The notes below the pieces were generated by a model. That model was given only the letters and a program-made list of their open reading frames with translations. It ran no database searches and was not told the origin of the DNA. 64,000 nt of DNA from Thermus parvatiensis. Its GTDB lineage: Bacteria > Deinococcota > Deinococci > Deinococcales > Thermaceae. The stretch is from assembly GCF_001535545.1 (NCBI RefSeq), contig NZ_CP014141.1, positions 1,550,001 through 1,614,000 of the forward strand, given 5' to 3'. The position numbers and the translations under genes are program-made. Within the stretch, counting starts at the first letter, position 1, and every line of letters starts with the position of its first letter. Shown piece by piece: positions 53,603 through 62,002 of the stretch.

Positions 53603-55240
53603 CTATTCTAGCCCTTCCAGCACCCCCTTGGCCGCCTGGCGCCCGCTGAAGAGGCACCCCCCCAGGAAGGTGCCCTCGAGGGCCTTGTACCCGTGGAAGG
53701 CGCCGCCCCCAAACCCCGCCGCCTCCCCCACGGCGAAAAGCCCGGGAAGGGGTTCCCCTTTTGGGGTGAGGGCCCTCCCCTTGAGGTCCGTCTGGATGCC
53801 CCCTAAGGTCTTGCGGGTGAGGGTCCAAAGCCTTACCGCCACCAAGGGGCCCTTCCCCGAGAGGAAGGGGTGGGGCTTGGCCACGCGGAAGAGCCGGTCC
53901 CCCACATAGTGGCGGAAGGCGTGGACCATGAGGACCTGGCCGTCCTTGGCGAAGGGATTTAGGAGCTCACGGTCCCTGGCCTTCACCTCCCGCTCAAGCC
54001 GCCCCGGGTCCAAAACCCCAGGGGCCAGGGCCTCCATCTTGCGCATGAGCTCGGAGAGGTCCTGGGCCACGAGAAAGTCCTTCCCCCGCTCCAAGAAGGC
54101 CCGGACGGGGGCCGCGGGGCCCAGGAGGCGGTTTCTCACCACGCCGAGCCAGCTTTTCCCCGTGAGGTCCGGGTTCTGCTCCGAGCCCGAGAGGGCGAAC
54201 TCCTTCTTCAGGGTGGCAAGGTCCAGGATGAACCAGCTCCAGTCAAAGCCGGTGCTCCACAGGTACCGCAGGGTCTCCAACGCGTCAAACCCGGGGAAGA
54301 GGGGCGGGGGAAGCCTCTTCCCCGTGGCGTCCACCCAGAGGGGGGAGGGTCCGGGGAGGATGCGGATCCCGTGGTGGGTCCAGACGGGGGTGTGGTTCTC
54401 CACCCCCTCGGGGTAGTGCCACATCCGGTCCAGGTTCACGAGGCGTGCCCCCGCCCGCTCCGCCAGGAAAAGCCCCGAACCATCCACGTGGTCGGGCACG
54501 CCGGAAAGCATCCTCTCCGGGGGCCTTCCCATGCGCGCTGGCCAATGGCGCCGCACCAGGTCCAGGTTGGCCCCGATCCCCCCCGTGGCCAGGACCACCG
54601 CCTGGGCAAGGAAGCGGAAGCCCCCCACCGCCTTGCGGCTCGTGGGCGCCCCCCGGGGCTTGGGGTCCTCCTCCAGGACCGCCCCGGCCACCCCCACCGC
54701 CTTCCCCCCCTCCACCAGGACCTCCTCCACCCGGTGGCGGAGGAGGACCCGGAGGGTGCCCTCCGCTTTGAGGGCCTCCACCTTGCGGAGAAAAGGCGCT
54801 AAAATCCCAGGCCCCGTCCCCCAGACGATGTGGAAGCGGGGGACGGAGTTCCCGTGGCCCGTGGCCAGGCCCCCGCCCCGCTCCGCCCAACCCACCGCCG
54901 GGAAGAAGTGCACCCCCAAGGCGGCAAGCCAGGCCCTTTTCTCCCCGGCGGCGAACTCCAGGTAGGCCTCGGCGAAGCGCCTTCCCCAGGCGTCCTCCTC
55001 CCGGTCGTAGCCCGCCGCGCCCATCCAGTCCTGGAGGGCAAGCGCCAAGGAGTCCCGGATCCCCAGGCGGCGCTGCTCGGGGGAGTCCACCAGAAAAAGC
55101 CCCCCAAAGGACCAGAAGGCCTGCCCGCCCAGGTAAGGCTCCTGCTCCAAGAAGAAAACCCGCTTGCCCCTTCCGGCCACCTCCGTGGCCACCACGAGGC
55201 CGGCGAGCCCCCCACCCACCACCACCAGGTCGGCGTCCAT
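53603..55240 (-). CDS. FAD-dependent dehydrogenase (3-ketosteroid/fumarate reductase type)
   Basis: A 545-residue flavoprotein. DLVVVGGGLAGLVVATEVAGRGKRVFFLEQE is the FAD-binding start, GGQAFWSFGGLFLVDSPEQRRLGI the second nucleotide segment, and AVVLATGGIGANLDLVRRHWP and [38 protein letters not shown] the conserved later parts. It belongs to the family of predicted FAD-binding dehydrogenases related to 3-ketosteroid dehydrogenase; the substrate is unknown. TATAAT (55253-55258) precedes it. A polyferredoxin gene is directly upstream and may supply or accept electrons. Confidence 0.85.
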   Translation of the reverse strand: MDADLVVVGGGLAGLVVATEVAGRGKRVFFLEQEPYLGGQAFWSFGGLFLVDSPEQRRLGIRDSLALALQDWMGAAGYDREEDAWGRRFAEAYLEFAAGEKRAWLAALGVHFFPAVGWAERGGGLATGHGNSVPRFHIVWGTGPGILAPFLRKVEALKAEGTLRVLLRHRVEEVLVEGGKAVGVAGAVLEEDPKPRGAPTSRKAVGGFRFLAQAVVLATGGIGANLDLVRRHWPARMGRPPERMLSGVPDHVDGSGLFLAERAGARLVNLDRMWHYPEGVENHTPVWTHHGIRILPGPSPLWVDATGKRLPPPLFPGFDALETLRYLWSTGFDWSWFILDLATLKKEFALSGSEQNPDLTGKSWLGVVRNRLLGPAAPVRAFLERGKDFLVAQDLSELMRKMEALAPGVLDPGRLEREVKARDRELLNPFAKDGQVLMVHAFRHYVGDRLFRVAKPHPFLSGKGPLVAVRLWTLTRKTLGGIQTDLKGRALTPKGEPLPGLFAVGEAAGFGGGAFHGYKALEGTFLGGCLFSGRQAAKGVLEGLE

Positions 55241-55252
55241 AGGTTGGGGGCC

Positions 55253-55258
55253 ATTATA
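55253..55258 (-). promoter_or_regulatory. -10 candidate of the FAD-dehydrogenase gene
   Basis: TATAAT on the minus strand, 12 nt before the ATG at 55240, in the 24-bp gap after the polyferredoxin gene. Confidence 0.45.
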
Positions 55259-55264
55259 CCGGGT

Positions 55265-56212
55265 TCAAAGGTCGTACCAGGGGGGCTTGCCCCGGAAGAG
55301 CAAAAGCTCCTTCCCCACCTCCTCTTTAGGAGCCTCCTCCAGCCGGATCACCTGGGGCGGGCAGCTCTCCACGCAGGCCCCGCACCCCGTGCAGGCCGCC
55401 ACCTGGAGGTAGAGGGCGTACTCCTCCCCTTCCCGTACCCGCCTCACCGCCTCCGTGGGGCAGACGTTGGTGCAGACGGGGCAGAGGGTGCACCCCTCCT
55501 CCACCCGGATCCGGGGCCAGCGGACCTCCGGGGCGCGGCTTGCGGCGAGGCGCCTAAGGCGGAGCTCGGCGGGAAGCTCCCCTTCCTTCTCCTCCTCCAA
55601 AGCGGGCAGGGGGAGCTCGGGGACGAGGTCGGCGGCGGTGCGCTTGGCGCTTCCCAGAAGGACCTGGAAGAGCTCCCGCCTGCCCACCCTTTCCCCGGGA
55701 AGCTCCCCCTCCACCACCTCCACCTCCACGGGGAAGTAGCGCCTGGCCTCCTCGGCCATCCGCGCGAGGCGCTCAGGGACCTCTGGCCCCCCGATCCGGC
55801 AGGCCCCGCAGTCCCCCCGGGCGAGGACCACCTTGCCGAAGCGGCTTCCCGCCTCGGCCAATAGCCCCGGGGTGAGGCGGCCCAGGCAAAGGACCTCCTC
55901 CCCCTTCCCCTCCGCCTTGGAGCAGCGAAGCTTCCCCTTGCCCCGGATCAGGGCCTCCTGGATGGCCCCGAGGGGGTACTCCAGGGCGATCCCGGGGCAG
56001 ACCCCGGTGCAGAGGCCGCACCCCGTGCACAAGACCTCGTCCAGCTCCACCCGCCACCCCTCGAGGCGCACCGCCCCCTTGGGGCAGGCCTGGTAACACT
56101 TGTCGCACCCCCCCACGCTGTTCTTGTAGAGGAGGCAGCGGGCCTCGGTGTAGCGGGGCCTCGGGTCCGTGGCCTTGAGAAAGACGTTTAAGAGGCCGTC
56201 CAGAAAGCCCAT
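55265..56212 (-). CDS. Polyferredoxin-like 4Fe-4S protein
   Basis: A 315-residue protein with several iron-sulfur motifs: CDKCYQACPKGAVR near residue 36, CTGCGLCTGVCP near 62, CTLCPVCTNVCPTEAVR near 242 and CTGCGACVESCP near 275. Together these suggest up to four [4Fe-4S] sites as two bacterial-ferredoxin-like pairs. A middle segment with DCGACRIGGPEVPERLARM has a further cysteine pair. No catalytic domain is obvious, so electron transfer or complex assembly is inferred. It follows the DAHP synthase gene with 2 nt and may serve the FAD dehydrogenase downstream. Confidence 0.8.
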   Translation of the reverse strand: MGFLDGLLNVFLKATDPRPRYTEARCLLYKNSVGGCDKCYQACPKGAVRLEGWRVELDEVLCTGCGLCTGVCPGIALEYPLGAIQEALIRGKGKLRCSKAEGKGEEVLCLGRLTPGLLAEAGSRFGKVVLARGDCGACRIGGPEVPERLARMAEEARRYFPVEVEVVEGELPGERVGRRELFQVLLGSAKRTAADLVPELPLPALEEEKEGELPAELRLRRLAASRAPEVRWPRIRVEEGCTLCPVCTNVCPTEAVRRVREGEEYALYLQVAACTGCGACVESCPPQVIRLEEAPKEEVGKELLLFRGKPPWYDL

Positions 56213-56214
56213 GG

Positions 56215-57282
56215 CTAAGAGGCCGGGAGGAGGTCCCTTATGGCCTCCAGGAAGCGGTCAAACTGAACGAAGTCCATCTGCTGCTGGTTGTCGGAGAGGG
56301 CCACCTTGGGGTTGGGGTGCACCTCCACGTGCACCCCGTCCGCCCCCACGGCCAAGGCGGCCCGGGCCAGGGGGGCGAGGAGGTCCGTGCGCCCGGCGGC
56401 GTGGGTCACGTCCACGATCACGGGAAGGTGGGTCTCCTGCTTGGCCAAGGCCACGGCGGAGAGGTCCAGGGTGTTCCGGGTCCAGCGCTCAAAGGTGCGG
56501 ATCCCCCGCTCCGCCAGGATCACCTGCCCGTTCCCCTGGGTGAGGATGTACTCGGCGGCGTAGAACCACTCCTCCATGGTGGCGGAAAGCCCCCGCTTGA
56601 GGAGGACGGGCTTCCCCGCGCGGCCCACCTCCTTGAGGAGGGCGAAGTTTTGCATGTTGCGGGCCCCGATCTGGAGGATGTCGGCGTACTCCGCCACCAC
56701 CTCCACGTCCCTCGTGTCCATGACCTCGGTGACGAAGACCATGCCGAAGGCGTCCGCCGCCTTGCGGCCTATTCTTAGCCCCTCCACCCCGAGGCCCTGG
56801 AAGCCGTAGGGGCTCGTCCTGGGCTTGAAGGCCCCGCCCCGAAGCACCCGCACCCCCCTTTGGGCCAGGAAGCGGGCCGTCTTTATCATCTGCTCCTCCG
56901 ACTCAATGGAGCAGGGCCCGGCGATGAGCAGGGGCTTCTCCCCGAAGGCCACGTCCCTTACCCGCACCCTCGTGGGCTCGGGCTTGTATTTGCGGGAGTA
57001 GAGGAACTTCTTCTGGTCCTGGCGCTCCTCGAGGTCCAGGCTCGCCTTGAAGATCTCCTTGAAGAGCTTCCTTATGGTCTCGTCGGGGAAGGGGCCGGGG
57101 TTTTCAGCGGTGAGGTAGGCAAGCATCTCCTCTTCCCGCTTGGGATCGTAGTGGGGAAGGCCGAGCTCCGTCTGGAGGCGGCCGATCTCCTGCACGAGCC
57201 TCCCGCGCTCGGAGAGGAGGCGCAGGATCTCCCGGTTCACCCGGTCCACCTCTTTGCGGAGGGCCTGGATGCGCTCGTCCAT
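56215..57282 (-). CDS. Bifunctional chorismate mutase / 3-deoxy-7-phosphoheptulonate synthase
   Basis: Fusion of an AroQ-type chorismate mutase (residues 1-90, MDERIQALRKEVDRVNREILRLLSERGRLVQEIG) with a type I-beta DAHP synthase (residues about 105-350: LLIAGPCSIESEEQ, GGAFKPRTSPYGFQGLG, QIGARNMQNFALL, HVEVHPNPKVALSDNQQQMD). As in Bacillus, the mutase domain is probably also the feedback sensor for chorismate or prephenate. The ATG at 57282 has TAGAAT 5 nt upstream. The 355 residues are normal. It feeds the shikimate pathway that includes aroA at 0.7-2 kb. Confidence 0.94.
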   Translation of the reverse strand: MDERIQALRKEVDRVNREILRLLSERGRLVQEIGRLQTELGLPHYDPKREEEMLAYLTAENPGPFPDETIRKLFKEIFKASLDLEERQDQKKFLYSRKYKPEPTRVRVRDVAFGEKPLLIAGPCSIESEEQMIKTARFLAQRGVRVLRGGAFKPRTSPYGFQGLGVEGLRIGRKAADAFGMVFVTEVMDTRDVEVVAEYADILQIGARNMQNFALLKEVGRAGKPVLLKRGLSATMEEWFYAAEYILTQGNGQVILAERGIRTFERWTRNTLDLSAVALAKQETHLPVIVDVTHAAGRTDLLAPLARAALAVGADGVHVEVHPNPKVALSDNQQQMDFVQFDRFLEAIRDLLPAS

Positions 57283-57287
57283 GGCCT

Positions 57288-57293
57288 ATTCTA
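57288..57293 (-). promoter_or_regulatory. -10 element (leaderless type) of the DAHP synthase gene
   Basis: TAGAAT on the minus strand ends 5 nt before the ATG at 57282. Confidence 0.45.
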
Positions 57294-57315
57294 TGGCCCG
57301 CCCGCCCTCAGGGTG

Positions 57316-58056
57316 TCAAGCAGCCTCCTGGGGCCTCTGCCTTTCCGCGAGGCGGGCCACCAGGACGGAGACCCAGTAAAGGACAAGGAGGGGCCCGCTC
57401 ACGATGAAGAGGGAGACCACGTCCACCGTGGGGGTGATGACCGCGGCCAGGGTGAGGAGGAGGACGACGGCGATGCGCCAGTTGCGGGCGAGGAAGGCGG
57501 AGGTGAGGATCCCCAGGCGGGCGAGGAGGTAGCTCACCACCGGCATCTCAAAGACCACCCCCATGACGGTGAGCATCATGAGGATCTGGCCCATGTAGCG
57601 GCCGATGGAGATCTGGGGGGTGACCACGTCCCCTAGGAAGCCCAGGAGGAAGGGGACGGCGAAGGGCAGGAAGGCGTAGTAGGCGAAGAGCGCCCCCAGG
57701 GCGAAGCTGAACCCCGCTCCCAGGAGGAAGGGCACGGCCAGGCGCTTCTCGTGCTCGTAAAGCCCGGGGGCGATGAAGGCCCAGACCTGGTAGACGATGA
57801 AGGGGAGGGCGAGCACAAGGCCCCCGAAGGCCGCCACCTTCAGGGAGACGAGGAAAGGCTCGGTGATGTCCAGGACGATGAGGTTGACCGCTATGCCGTA
57901 TTGCTTAGCCGCCAGGTCCAAAGGTCTTTTAAGCCAGTCCAGAAGGGGAACCCGGAAGGTCCAGGCCACGCCCGTCCCCACTGCCCAGGCGAGGAGGGAC
58001 CAGAGGATCCGGGCGCGGAGCTCCTCGAGGTGCTCTACCAGGGGGGCTTCCTTCAA
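57316..58056 (-). CDS. tatC: Twin-arginine translocase subunit TatC
   Basis: Core receptor of the Tat pathway for folded, often cofactor-containing proteins. The 246 residues have six transmembrane helices. MKEAPLVEHLEELRARILWSLLAW is the conserved cytoplasmic N-terminus (HL.ELR.r), and ITEPFLVSLKVAAFGGLVLALPFIVYQVWAFIAPGLYEHEKRLA is the family core with the conserved F and the P in the loop. The start is TTG at 58056, overlapping the tatA stop (TTGA). Confidence 0.95.
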   Translation of the reverse strand: MKEAPLVEHLEELRARILWSLLAWAVGTGVAWTFRVPLLDWLKRPLDLAAKQYGIAVNLIVLDITEPFLVSLKVAAFGGLVLALPFIVYQVWAFIAPGLYEHEKRLAVPFLLGAGFSFALGALFAYYAFLPFAVPFLLGFLGDVVTPQISIGRYMGQILMMLTVMGVVFEMPVVSYLLARLGILTSAFLARNWRIAVVLLLTLAAVITPTVDVVSLFIVSGPLLVLYWVSVLVARLAERQRPQEAA

Positions 58057-58273
58057 GCCTTGGGCTCCTCCTTGGCCTCCTGAACGGCCGCGGGCTTGGG
58101 CTCGTCCTTCACCTCAATGCTCTTCTCCAACTCCTCCCGGATCTCCTGGGCCCCCGCTTGAACTCGCGGATGCTCTGGCCCAAAGAGCGGCCGAGCTCGG
58201 GGAGCTTCCTGGGCCCGAAGATGAGGAGGGCGATGAGGAGGATGACGAGGATCTCCGGCATGCCGAGGTTCAT
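58053..58273 (-). CDS. tatA: Twin-arginine translocase subunit TatA (frameshifted)
   Basis: Pore-forming subunit of the Tat translocase. The true N-terminus MNLGMPEILVILLIALLIFGPRKLPELGRSLGQSIREFKRG has the short transmembrane helix, the FGPxKLPE hinge and the amphipathic helix. One base is missing from the C run 58151-58155; restoring it continues GAQEIREELEKSIEVKDEPKPAAVQEAKEEPKA. The protein of about 73 residues would be missed by an ORF caller because its first half is in another frame. TAGACT is 6 nt upstream. Confidence 0.93.
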
Positions 58274-58279
58274 GCCCTA

Positions 58280-58285
58280 AGTCTA
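58280..58285 (-). promoter_or_regulatory. -10 element (leaderless type) of tatA
   Basis: TAGACT on the minus strand ends 6 nt before the tatA ATG at 58273, without a Shine-Dalgarno. Confidence 0.55.
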
Positions 58286-58317
58286 GCACCCCGGGGCTGA
58301 AGGGAGGAGGAAGAGGG

Positions 58318-59679
58318 CTACCCTTCCCCGAGCTTCCTCAGGGCGTACCCCTCGAGGTTCTTCTGCCTCTCCCGGGCCACGGCCAAGGCGCCCTCGGGCA
58401 CGTCCTGGGTGATGACGCTCCCCGCCCCCACCAAGGCGCGGTCCCCCACCCGCACCGGGGCCACAAGGACGCTGTTGGAGCCGATGAAGGCCTTCTTGCC
58501 GATCTCGGTCTTGTGCTTCCGCTTGCCGTCGTAGTTCGCGGTGATGACCCCGGCGCCGATGTTGGTCCCCGCCCCCACCTCGGCGTCCCCAAGGTAGGCG
58601 AGGTGGCCCGCCTTCACCCCCTTGTGGAGGAGGCTATTCTTCACCTCCACGAAGTTCCCCACGTGGACCTCCTCCATGAGGACCGCCCCCGGGCGGAGCC
58701 TGGCGAAGGGCCCGGCGGAAGCCCCCCCATGGAGGTGGGCCCCCTGGGCCACGGTGTGGGCTTGGACCTTGGCCCCGGGTTCCAGCACCGTGTCCTCGAG
58801 GACGGCATAAGCCCCCACCTCGCACCCCTCCCCGATCCGGGTCTTCCCCTTGAGGACCACCCCGGGCCAGAGGGTGACGTCGGGGGCGAGCTCCACCGAG
58901 GGCTCCAGGTAGATGGTCTCGGGGAGGATCATCCGCACCCCCTTCCCCATCCACTCGGCGCGAAGCCGCTTGAGAAGCACTCCCTCCACCCGGGCGAGCT
59001 CCTCGCGGGTGTTCACCCCCAAGGCCTCCTCCGCTACGCCCCGCACCGCTTCCACCCTTTTGCCGTGGGCGCGGTAGATGGCGATGAGGTCGGGGAGGTA
59101 GTACTCCCGGGCGGCGTTTTCGTTCTTCACCTCCCTTAGGGCCTGGAAGAGGAAGCCGTCAAAGGCGTAGGCCCCGGCGTTCACCTCCCGGATGGCCTTG
59201 ACCTCGGGGGCGGCGTCCTTCTCCTCCACGTTGGCCAAGACCTTCTCCCCCTCGCGAAGGATGCGGCCGTAGCCCGTGGGATCCGCAAGCTCCACGGTGA
59301 GGAGGGCCATGCCGGCCCCCGCCGCTACCCGCTCCAAAAGGGCCTTTAAGGTTTCCGGGGTAAGCAGGGGGGTGTCGCCCTGGGTCACCAGAAAAGGCCC
59401 CGGGAAACCCTTAAGGAGGCTTTCCGCCTGAAGGAGGGCGTGGGCCGTGCCGAGCTGCTCTTTTTGCCACGCCACCTCTACGGGGTAGCCTTTCAAGGCC
59501 TCCGCCACCACCTCCCCCCCGTGGCCCACCACCACCACGAGCTTTTCGGGCTTTAAAGCCAAGGCGGCCTCGAGGGCGTAGTGGAGCATGGGTTTACCCA
59601 AAAGGGGATGCAAGACCTTGGGCAAGCGGGACTTCATCCTCGTCCCCTGCCCTGCGGCCAGGATCACGTGGGCGTGCAT
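58318..59679 (-). CDS. glmU: Bifunctional GlmU (UDP-GlcNAc pyrophosphorylase / GlcN-1-P acetyltransferase)
   Basis: Makes UDP-N-acetylglucosamine for peptidoglycan and surface polymers. The N-terminal uridyltransferase has LAAGQGTRMKSRLPKVLHPLLGKPM and LVTQGDTPLLT; the C-terminal left-handed beta-helix has repeated hexapeptides (IGEGCEVGAYAVLEDTVLEPG) and VHVGNFVEVKNSLLHKGVKAGHLAYLGDAEVGAGTNIGAGVITANYDG, the acetyltransferase site. The 453 residues are normal. TAAGAT is 6 nt before the ATG and overlaps the lgt stop. Confidence 0.95.
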   Translation of the reverse strand: MHAHVILAAGQGTRMKSRLPKVLHPLLGKPMLHYALEAALALKPEKLVVVVGHGGEVVAEALKGYPVEVAWQKEQLGTAHALLQAESLLKGFPGPFLVTQGDTPLLTPETLKALLERVAAGAGMALLTVELADPTGYGRILREGEKVLANVEEKDAAPEVKAIREVNAGAYAFDGFLFQALREVKNENAAREYYLPDLIAIYRAHGKRVEAVRGVAEEALGVNTREELARVEGVLLKRLRAEWMGKGVRMILPETIYLEPSVELAPDVTLWPGVVLKGKTRIGEGCEVGAYAVLEDTVLEPGAKVQAHTVAQGAHLHGGASAGPFARLRPGAVLMEEVHVGNFVEVKNSLLHKGVKAGHLAYLGDAEVGAGTNIGAGVITANYDGKRKHKTEIGKKAFIGSNSVLVAPVRVGDRALVGAGSVITQDVPEGALAVARERQKNLEGYALRKLGEG

Positions 59680-59685
59680 GCTCCC

Positions 59686-59691
59686 ATCTTA
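59686..59691 (-). promoter_or_regulatory. -10 element (leaderless type) of glmU
   Basis: TAAGAT on the minus strand ends 6 nt before the glmU ATG at 59679; its TAA is also the stop codon of lgt. Confidence 0.4.
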
Positions 59692-60540
59692 GCGCCCAGC
59701 CGCCTCCCCCTTGCCCAGGCGGCGCAGCATGTAGAGGGAGAGGAGGGCAAGGGGCAGGCTCACCACCTGGGTGGCGGTGAAGAGGCCGATGCCGAGCTCG
59801 TCGTTGCGGTAGACGGGAAGCCACAAGGGGTTCAGGCGGAAAGGCTCCTCCAGCACGGAGCGGAGGACGCTGTACCAGAGGACGAACTGCCAGAAGGCGT
59901 AGCCGTAGAAGGGCCGCTTCCTAAGCCAGTAGAGGGAGAGGAAGAGGAGGATGAGCCCCACCACGGCCCCGTAGACCTGGGTGAGGTGCACGGGGCCCCG
60001 GAGGAGCTCGGCGCACCGGTAGACCTCGGAGATGTCGTCAATGCCGGGGCAGACCCCGGGAAAGCCCCTGGCCCACTCCGGCCAGGTGAAGCCGATGGGC
60101 AAGGTGGTGAGGCGGCCCACGGTGTCGGAGCCGTTCATGAAGTTGCCGATCCTCCCGGCGATGATCCCCAAGGCCACCCCCGGGGTGGCGGCGTCCAGGT
60201 AAGGCCACAAGGGGTAGCCCCGCCTCCGGTGGAAGTAGTAGAAGGTGAGGGCCCCCCCCAGGATGGCCCCGTGGAAGGAGAGGCCCCCGTGCCAGATGTA
60301 GAGGGCCTCGAGGGGGTTCTCCAGGAAGTAGCCAGGGGAGGTGAGGACGTACCCGAGCCGCGCCCCCACCACTCCGAAGACCACGGCCCAGAAGACCACG
60401 CGCTCAAAGGGCTCGAGGTCCCATCCCCAGGCCCTTAACCGGCGCCGGGCGAGCTCGTAGCCCAAAAAGATGGCCAGGGTGAGGAGGACCCCATACCAGC
60501 GGATGGCGAGGGGGCCGATCTCTACCATCACCGGGTCCAC
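59689..60540 (-). CDS. lgt: Prolipoprotein diacylglyceryl transferase
   Basis: Membrane enzyme adding diacylglycerol to the lipobox cysteine, the first step of lipoprotein maturation. The 283-residue protein has about seven helices. [17 protein letters not shown] contains the conserved HGG...H segment, and [17 protein letters not shown] is the Lgt signature (GRxGNFxN). It starts at GTG 60540, overlapping the glutaredoxin-like gene by 13 nt. Substrates in this window include the lipoprotein at 51.2 kb. Confidence 0.94.
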   Translation of the reverse strand: MDPVMVEIGPLAIRWYGVLLTLAIFLGYELARRRLRAWGWDLEPFERVVFWAVVFGVVGARLGYVLTSPGYFLENPLEALYIWHGGLSFHGAILGGALTFYYFHRRRGYPLWPYLDAATPGVALGIIAGRIGNFMNGSDTVGRLTTLPIGFTWPEWARGFPGVCPGIDDISEVYRCAELLRGPVHLTQVYGAVVGLILLFLSLYWLRKRPFYGYAFWQFVLWYSVLRSVLEEPFRLNPLWLPVYRNDELGIGLFTATQVVSLPLALLSLYMLRRLGKGEAAGR

Positions 60541-60773
60541 GTTCCACCCCCCAGACGCTCCATGAGCGCCACAAGCTCCCGCTCGCCAAAGGCCCCCTCA
60601 AGGAGCACCTCCTCCCCCCAAAGGAACACCGGAACGCGGAAGGTGTACCGGGCGAAGAGCTCCGGGTCCCGGTCCACGTCCCGCCGCACGTAAGGAACCC
60701 CAAGGGTCCAAAGGGCCCTCTCCGCCTTCTCGCAAAGCCCGCACCCTTCCCGGGTGACGAAGATCAGCTCCAT
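60528..60773 (-). CDS. Glutaredoxin-like protein
   Basis: An 81-residue thioredoxin-fold protein. [74 protein letters not shown] has the redox motif CGLC and the cis-proline in RVPV. This matches small DUF836/glutaredoxin-like proteins. The ATG at 60773 has TATGCT (60781-60786) 7 nt upstream, leaderless type; the frame extends a little further without support. It is cotranscribed with lgt. Confidence 0.85.
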   Translation of the reverse strand: MELIFVTREGCGLCEKAERALWTLGVPYVRRDVDRDPELFARYTFRVPVFLWGEEVLLEGAFGERELVALMERLGGGTWTR

Positions 60774-60780
60774 GGCGTAA

Positions 60781-60786
60781 AGCATA
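60781..60786 (-). promoter_or_regulatory. -10 element (leaderless type) of the glutaredoxin-like gene
   Basis: TATGCT on the minus strand ends 7 nt before the ATG at 60773. Confidence 0.5.
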
Positions 60787-60788
60787 CG

Positions 60789-61265
60789 TCAAAAGATGGC
60801 CCTGAGGACCAGGACCCCCATGGCCAGGTGAACCAGGACCTTGGCCACCACCCCGCCCATGAGGCCCACCAGGGTCCCCCAGGCCGCCCTTAGGGCCTCC
60901 TCCGGCCGCCTTCCCGAGAGGTACTCAAAGAGCCAAGCGAGGAGGAAAGGGAGGACCAAGACCCCCACCACCCCGAAGAAGAGCCCCAAAACGCCCCCCA
61001 AAAAGGCCCCCCAAAGCCCCGCCCGTCCCGCCCCGTAGCGCCTGGCCCCCACCAGGGCGGCCACGTTGTCCAAAAGCATGGCGAGGAGGGCCAGGGCCCC
61101 AAGCCCAAGCCACGTCCCCAAGGAAAGCTCCCGGAAGCCCACGAGAAGCTCGTGCACCAGGGCCCCGAAGAGGATCACCAAGGTGGCGGGGACGAAGGGG
61201 AGGAGGGTGAGGAGCACCCCGAGGACCCAGAGGGTCACGAAGAGCCAGTCGGCGAAGGCGTCCAC
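60789..61265 (-). CDS. DUF456 family membrane protein
   Basis: A 158-residue membrane protein with four to five hydrophobic helices and glycine-rich turns. LGVLLTLLPFVPATLVILFGALVHELLVG, LLDNVAALVGARRYGAGRAGLWGAFLGGVLGLFFGVVGVLVLPFLLAWLFEYLSGR and AWGTLVGLMGGVVAKVLVHLAMGVL have the repeated glycine-zipper pattern of DUF456, a family with no assigned role. The GTG at 61265 has little supporting signal upstream. It is divergent from the DUF58 gene. Confidence 0.75.
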   Translation of the reverse strand: MDAFADWLFVTLWVLGVLLTLLPFVPATLVILFGALVHELLVGFRELSLGTWLGLGALALLAMLLDNVAALVGARRYGAGRAGLWGAFLGGVLGLFFGVVGVLVLPFLLAWLFEYLSGRRPEEALRAAWGTLVGLMGGVVAKVLVHLAMGVLVLRAIF

Positions 61266-61310
61266 GGGACCGAGCGTAGCGGAGGACAGGGTGAGAAGGG
61301 AAAGAGGCGG

Positions 61311-61316
61311 TAGAAT
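61311..61316 (+). promoter_or_regulatory. -10 element before the DUF58 gene
   Basis: TAGAAT lies on the plus strand. Leaderless spacing of 6 nt would place the start at an ATC codon (61323), not a standard start; see the DUF58 entry. Confidence 0.4.
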
Positions 61317-61322
61317 GGCCCC

Positions 61323-62002
61323 ATCGGCCTGGCCCGCTACCGCATCGCCACCAAGCCCTACCTCCCCTACCCCGGGGAGCGCCTCGCCCGCAGGAAGGGC
61401 CTTGGGGGGAGTTTTACGAGCTCCGCCCCTACGCCCCCGGGGACGAGGTGAGGAGGGTCCACTGGCGGGCCTACGCCAAGACGGGAAGGCTTTTCACCCG
61501 GCTGGAGACCGCCCCTGAAAGGGCTCGCTTCCACCTCTTCCTGGACGAGAGCGAGAGCATGCGCCTCCACGGGAAGCTCCCCTACGCCCAGGAGGTGGCG
61601 GCCCTCCTCCTCAAGATCGCCCGCCAGGAGGACCCCTTGGCCCGCCTCGAGGGGGGAAGCCCCGAGGAACTCCGCCCGGGGAAGGGGGTGCTGGTCCTCG
61701 TCACCGACGGGCTTGACCCCCTCCCCTGGCCCAGGCTCCTCCCCAGGCGGGTGGTCCTGGCGCAGGTCCTCTCCCCCCTGGAGCTGGACCCGCCCCCCAC
61801 GGAGGCCCTCCTCAAGGACGTGGAAACCGGGGAAACCCTCCCCGTGGGGCGGGAGGAAGCGGAGGCCTACAAGGAGGCCCTGGCCGCCCACCTCAAGGCC
61901 CTCCGCCTCCTCGCCCTCCTCCGGGGGCGCTACGCCCTTCTCAGGGTGGGGGAGCCCCCCCTCCCCGCTCTCCTACGCCAGGGCGTTCTGGAACTCCTCT
62001 AG
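61323..62002 (+). CDS. DUF58 domain protein (frameshifted; start codon unclear)
   Basis: GEFYELRPYAPGDEVRRVHWRAYAKTGRLFTRLE is the DUF58 signature (Y.pGD..R.IdWraSArtg.L). FHLFLDESESMRLHGKLPYAQEVAALLL continues as a von Willebrand A-like fold. The frame is lost in the G run 61404-61409. Upstream the frame (IGLARYRIATKPYLPYPGERLARRKGLG) has no ATG, GTG or TTG; an ATG at 61315 would be in frame only if one more G is missing near 61317. It is shorter (about 226 residues) than the usual DUF58 protein. It often accompanies MoxR ATPases, none here. Confidence 0.7.
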
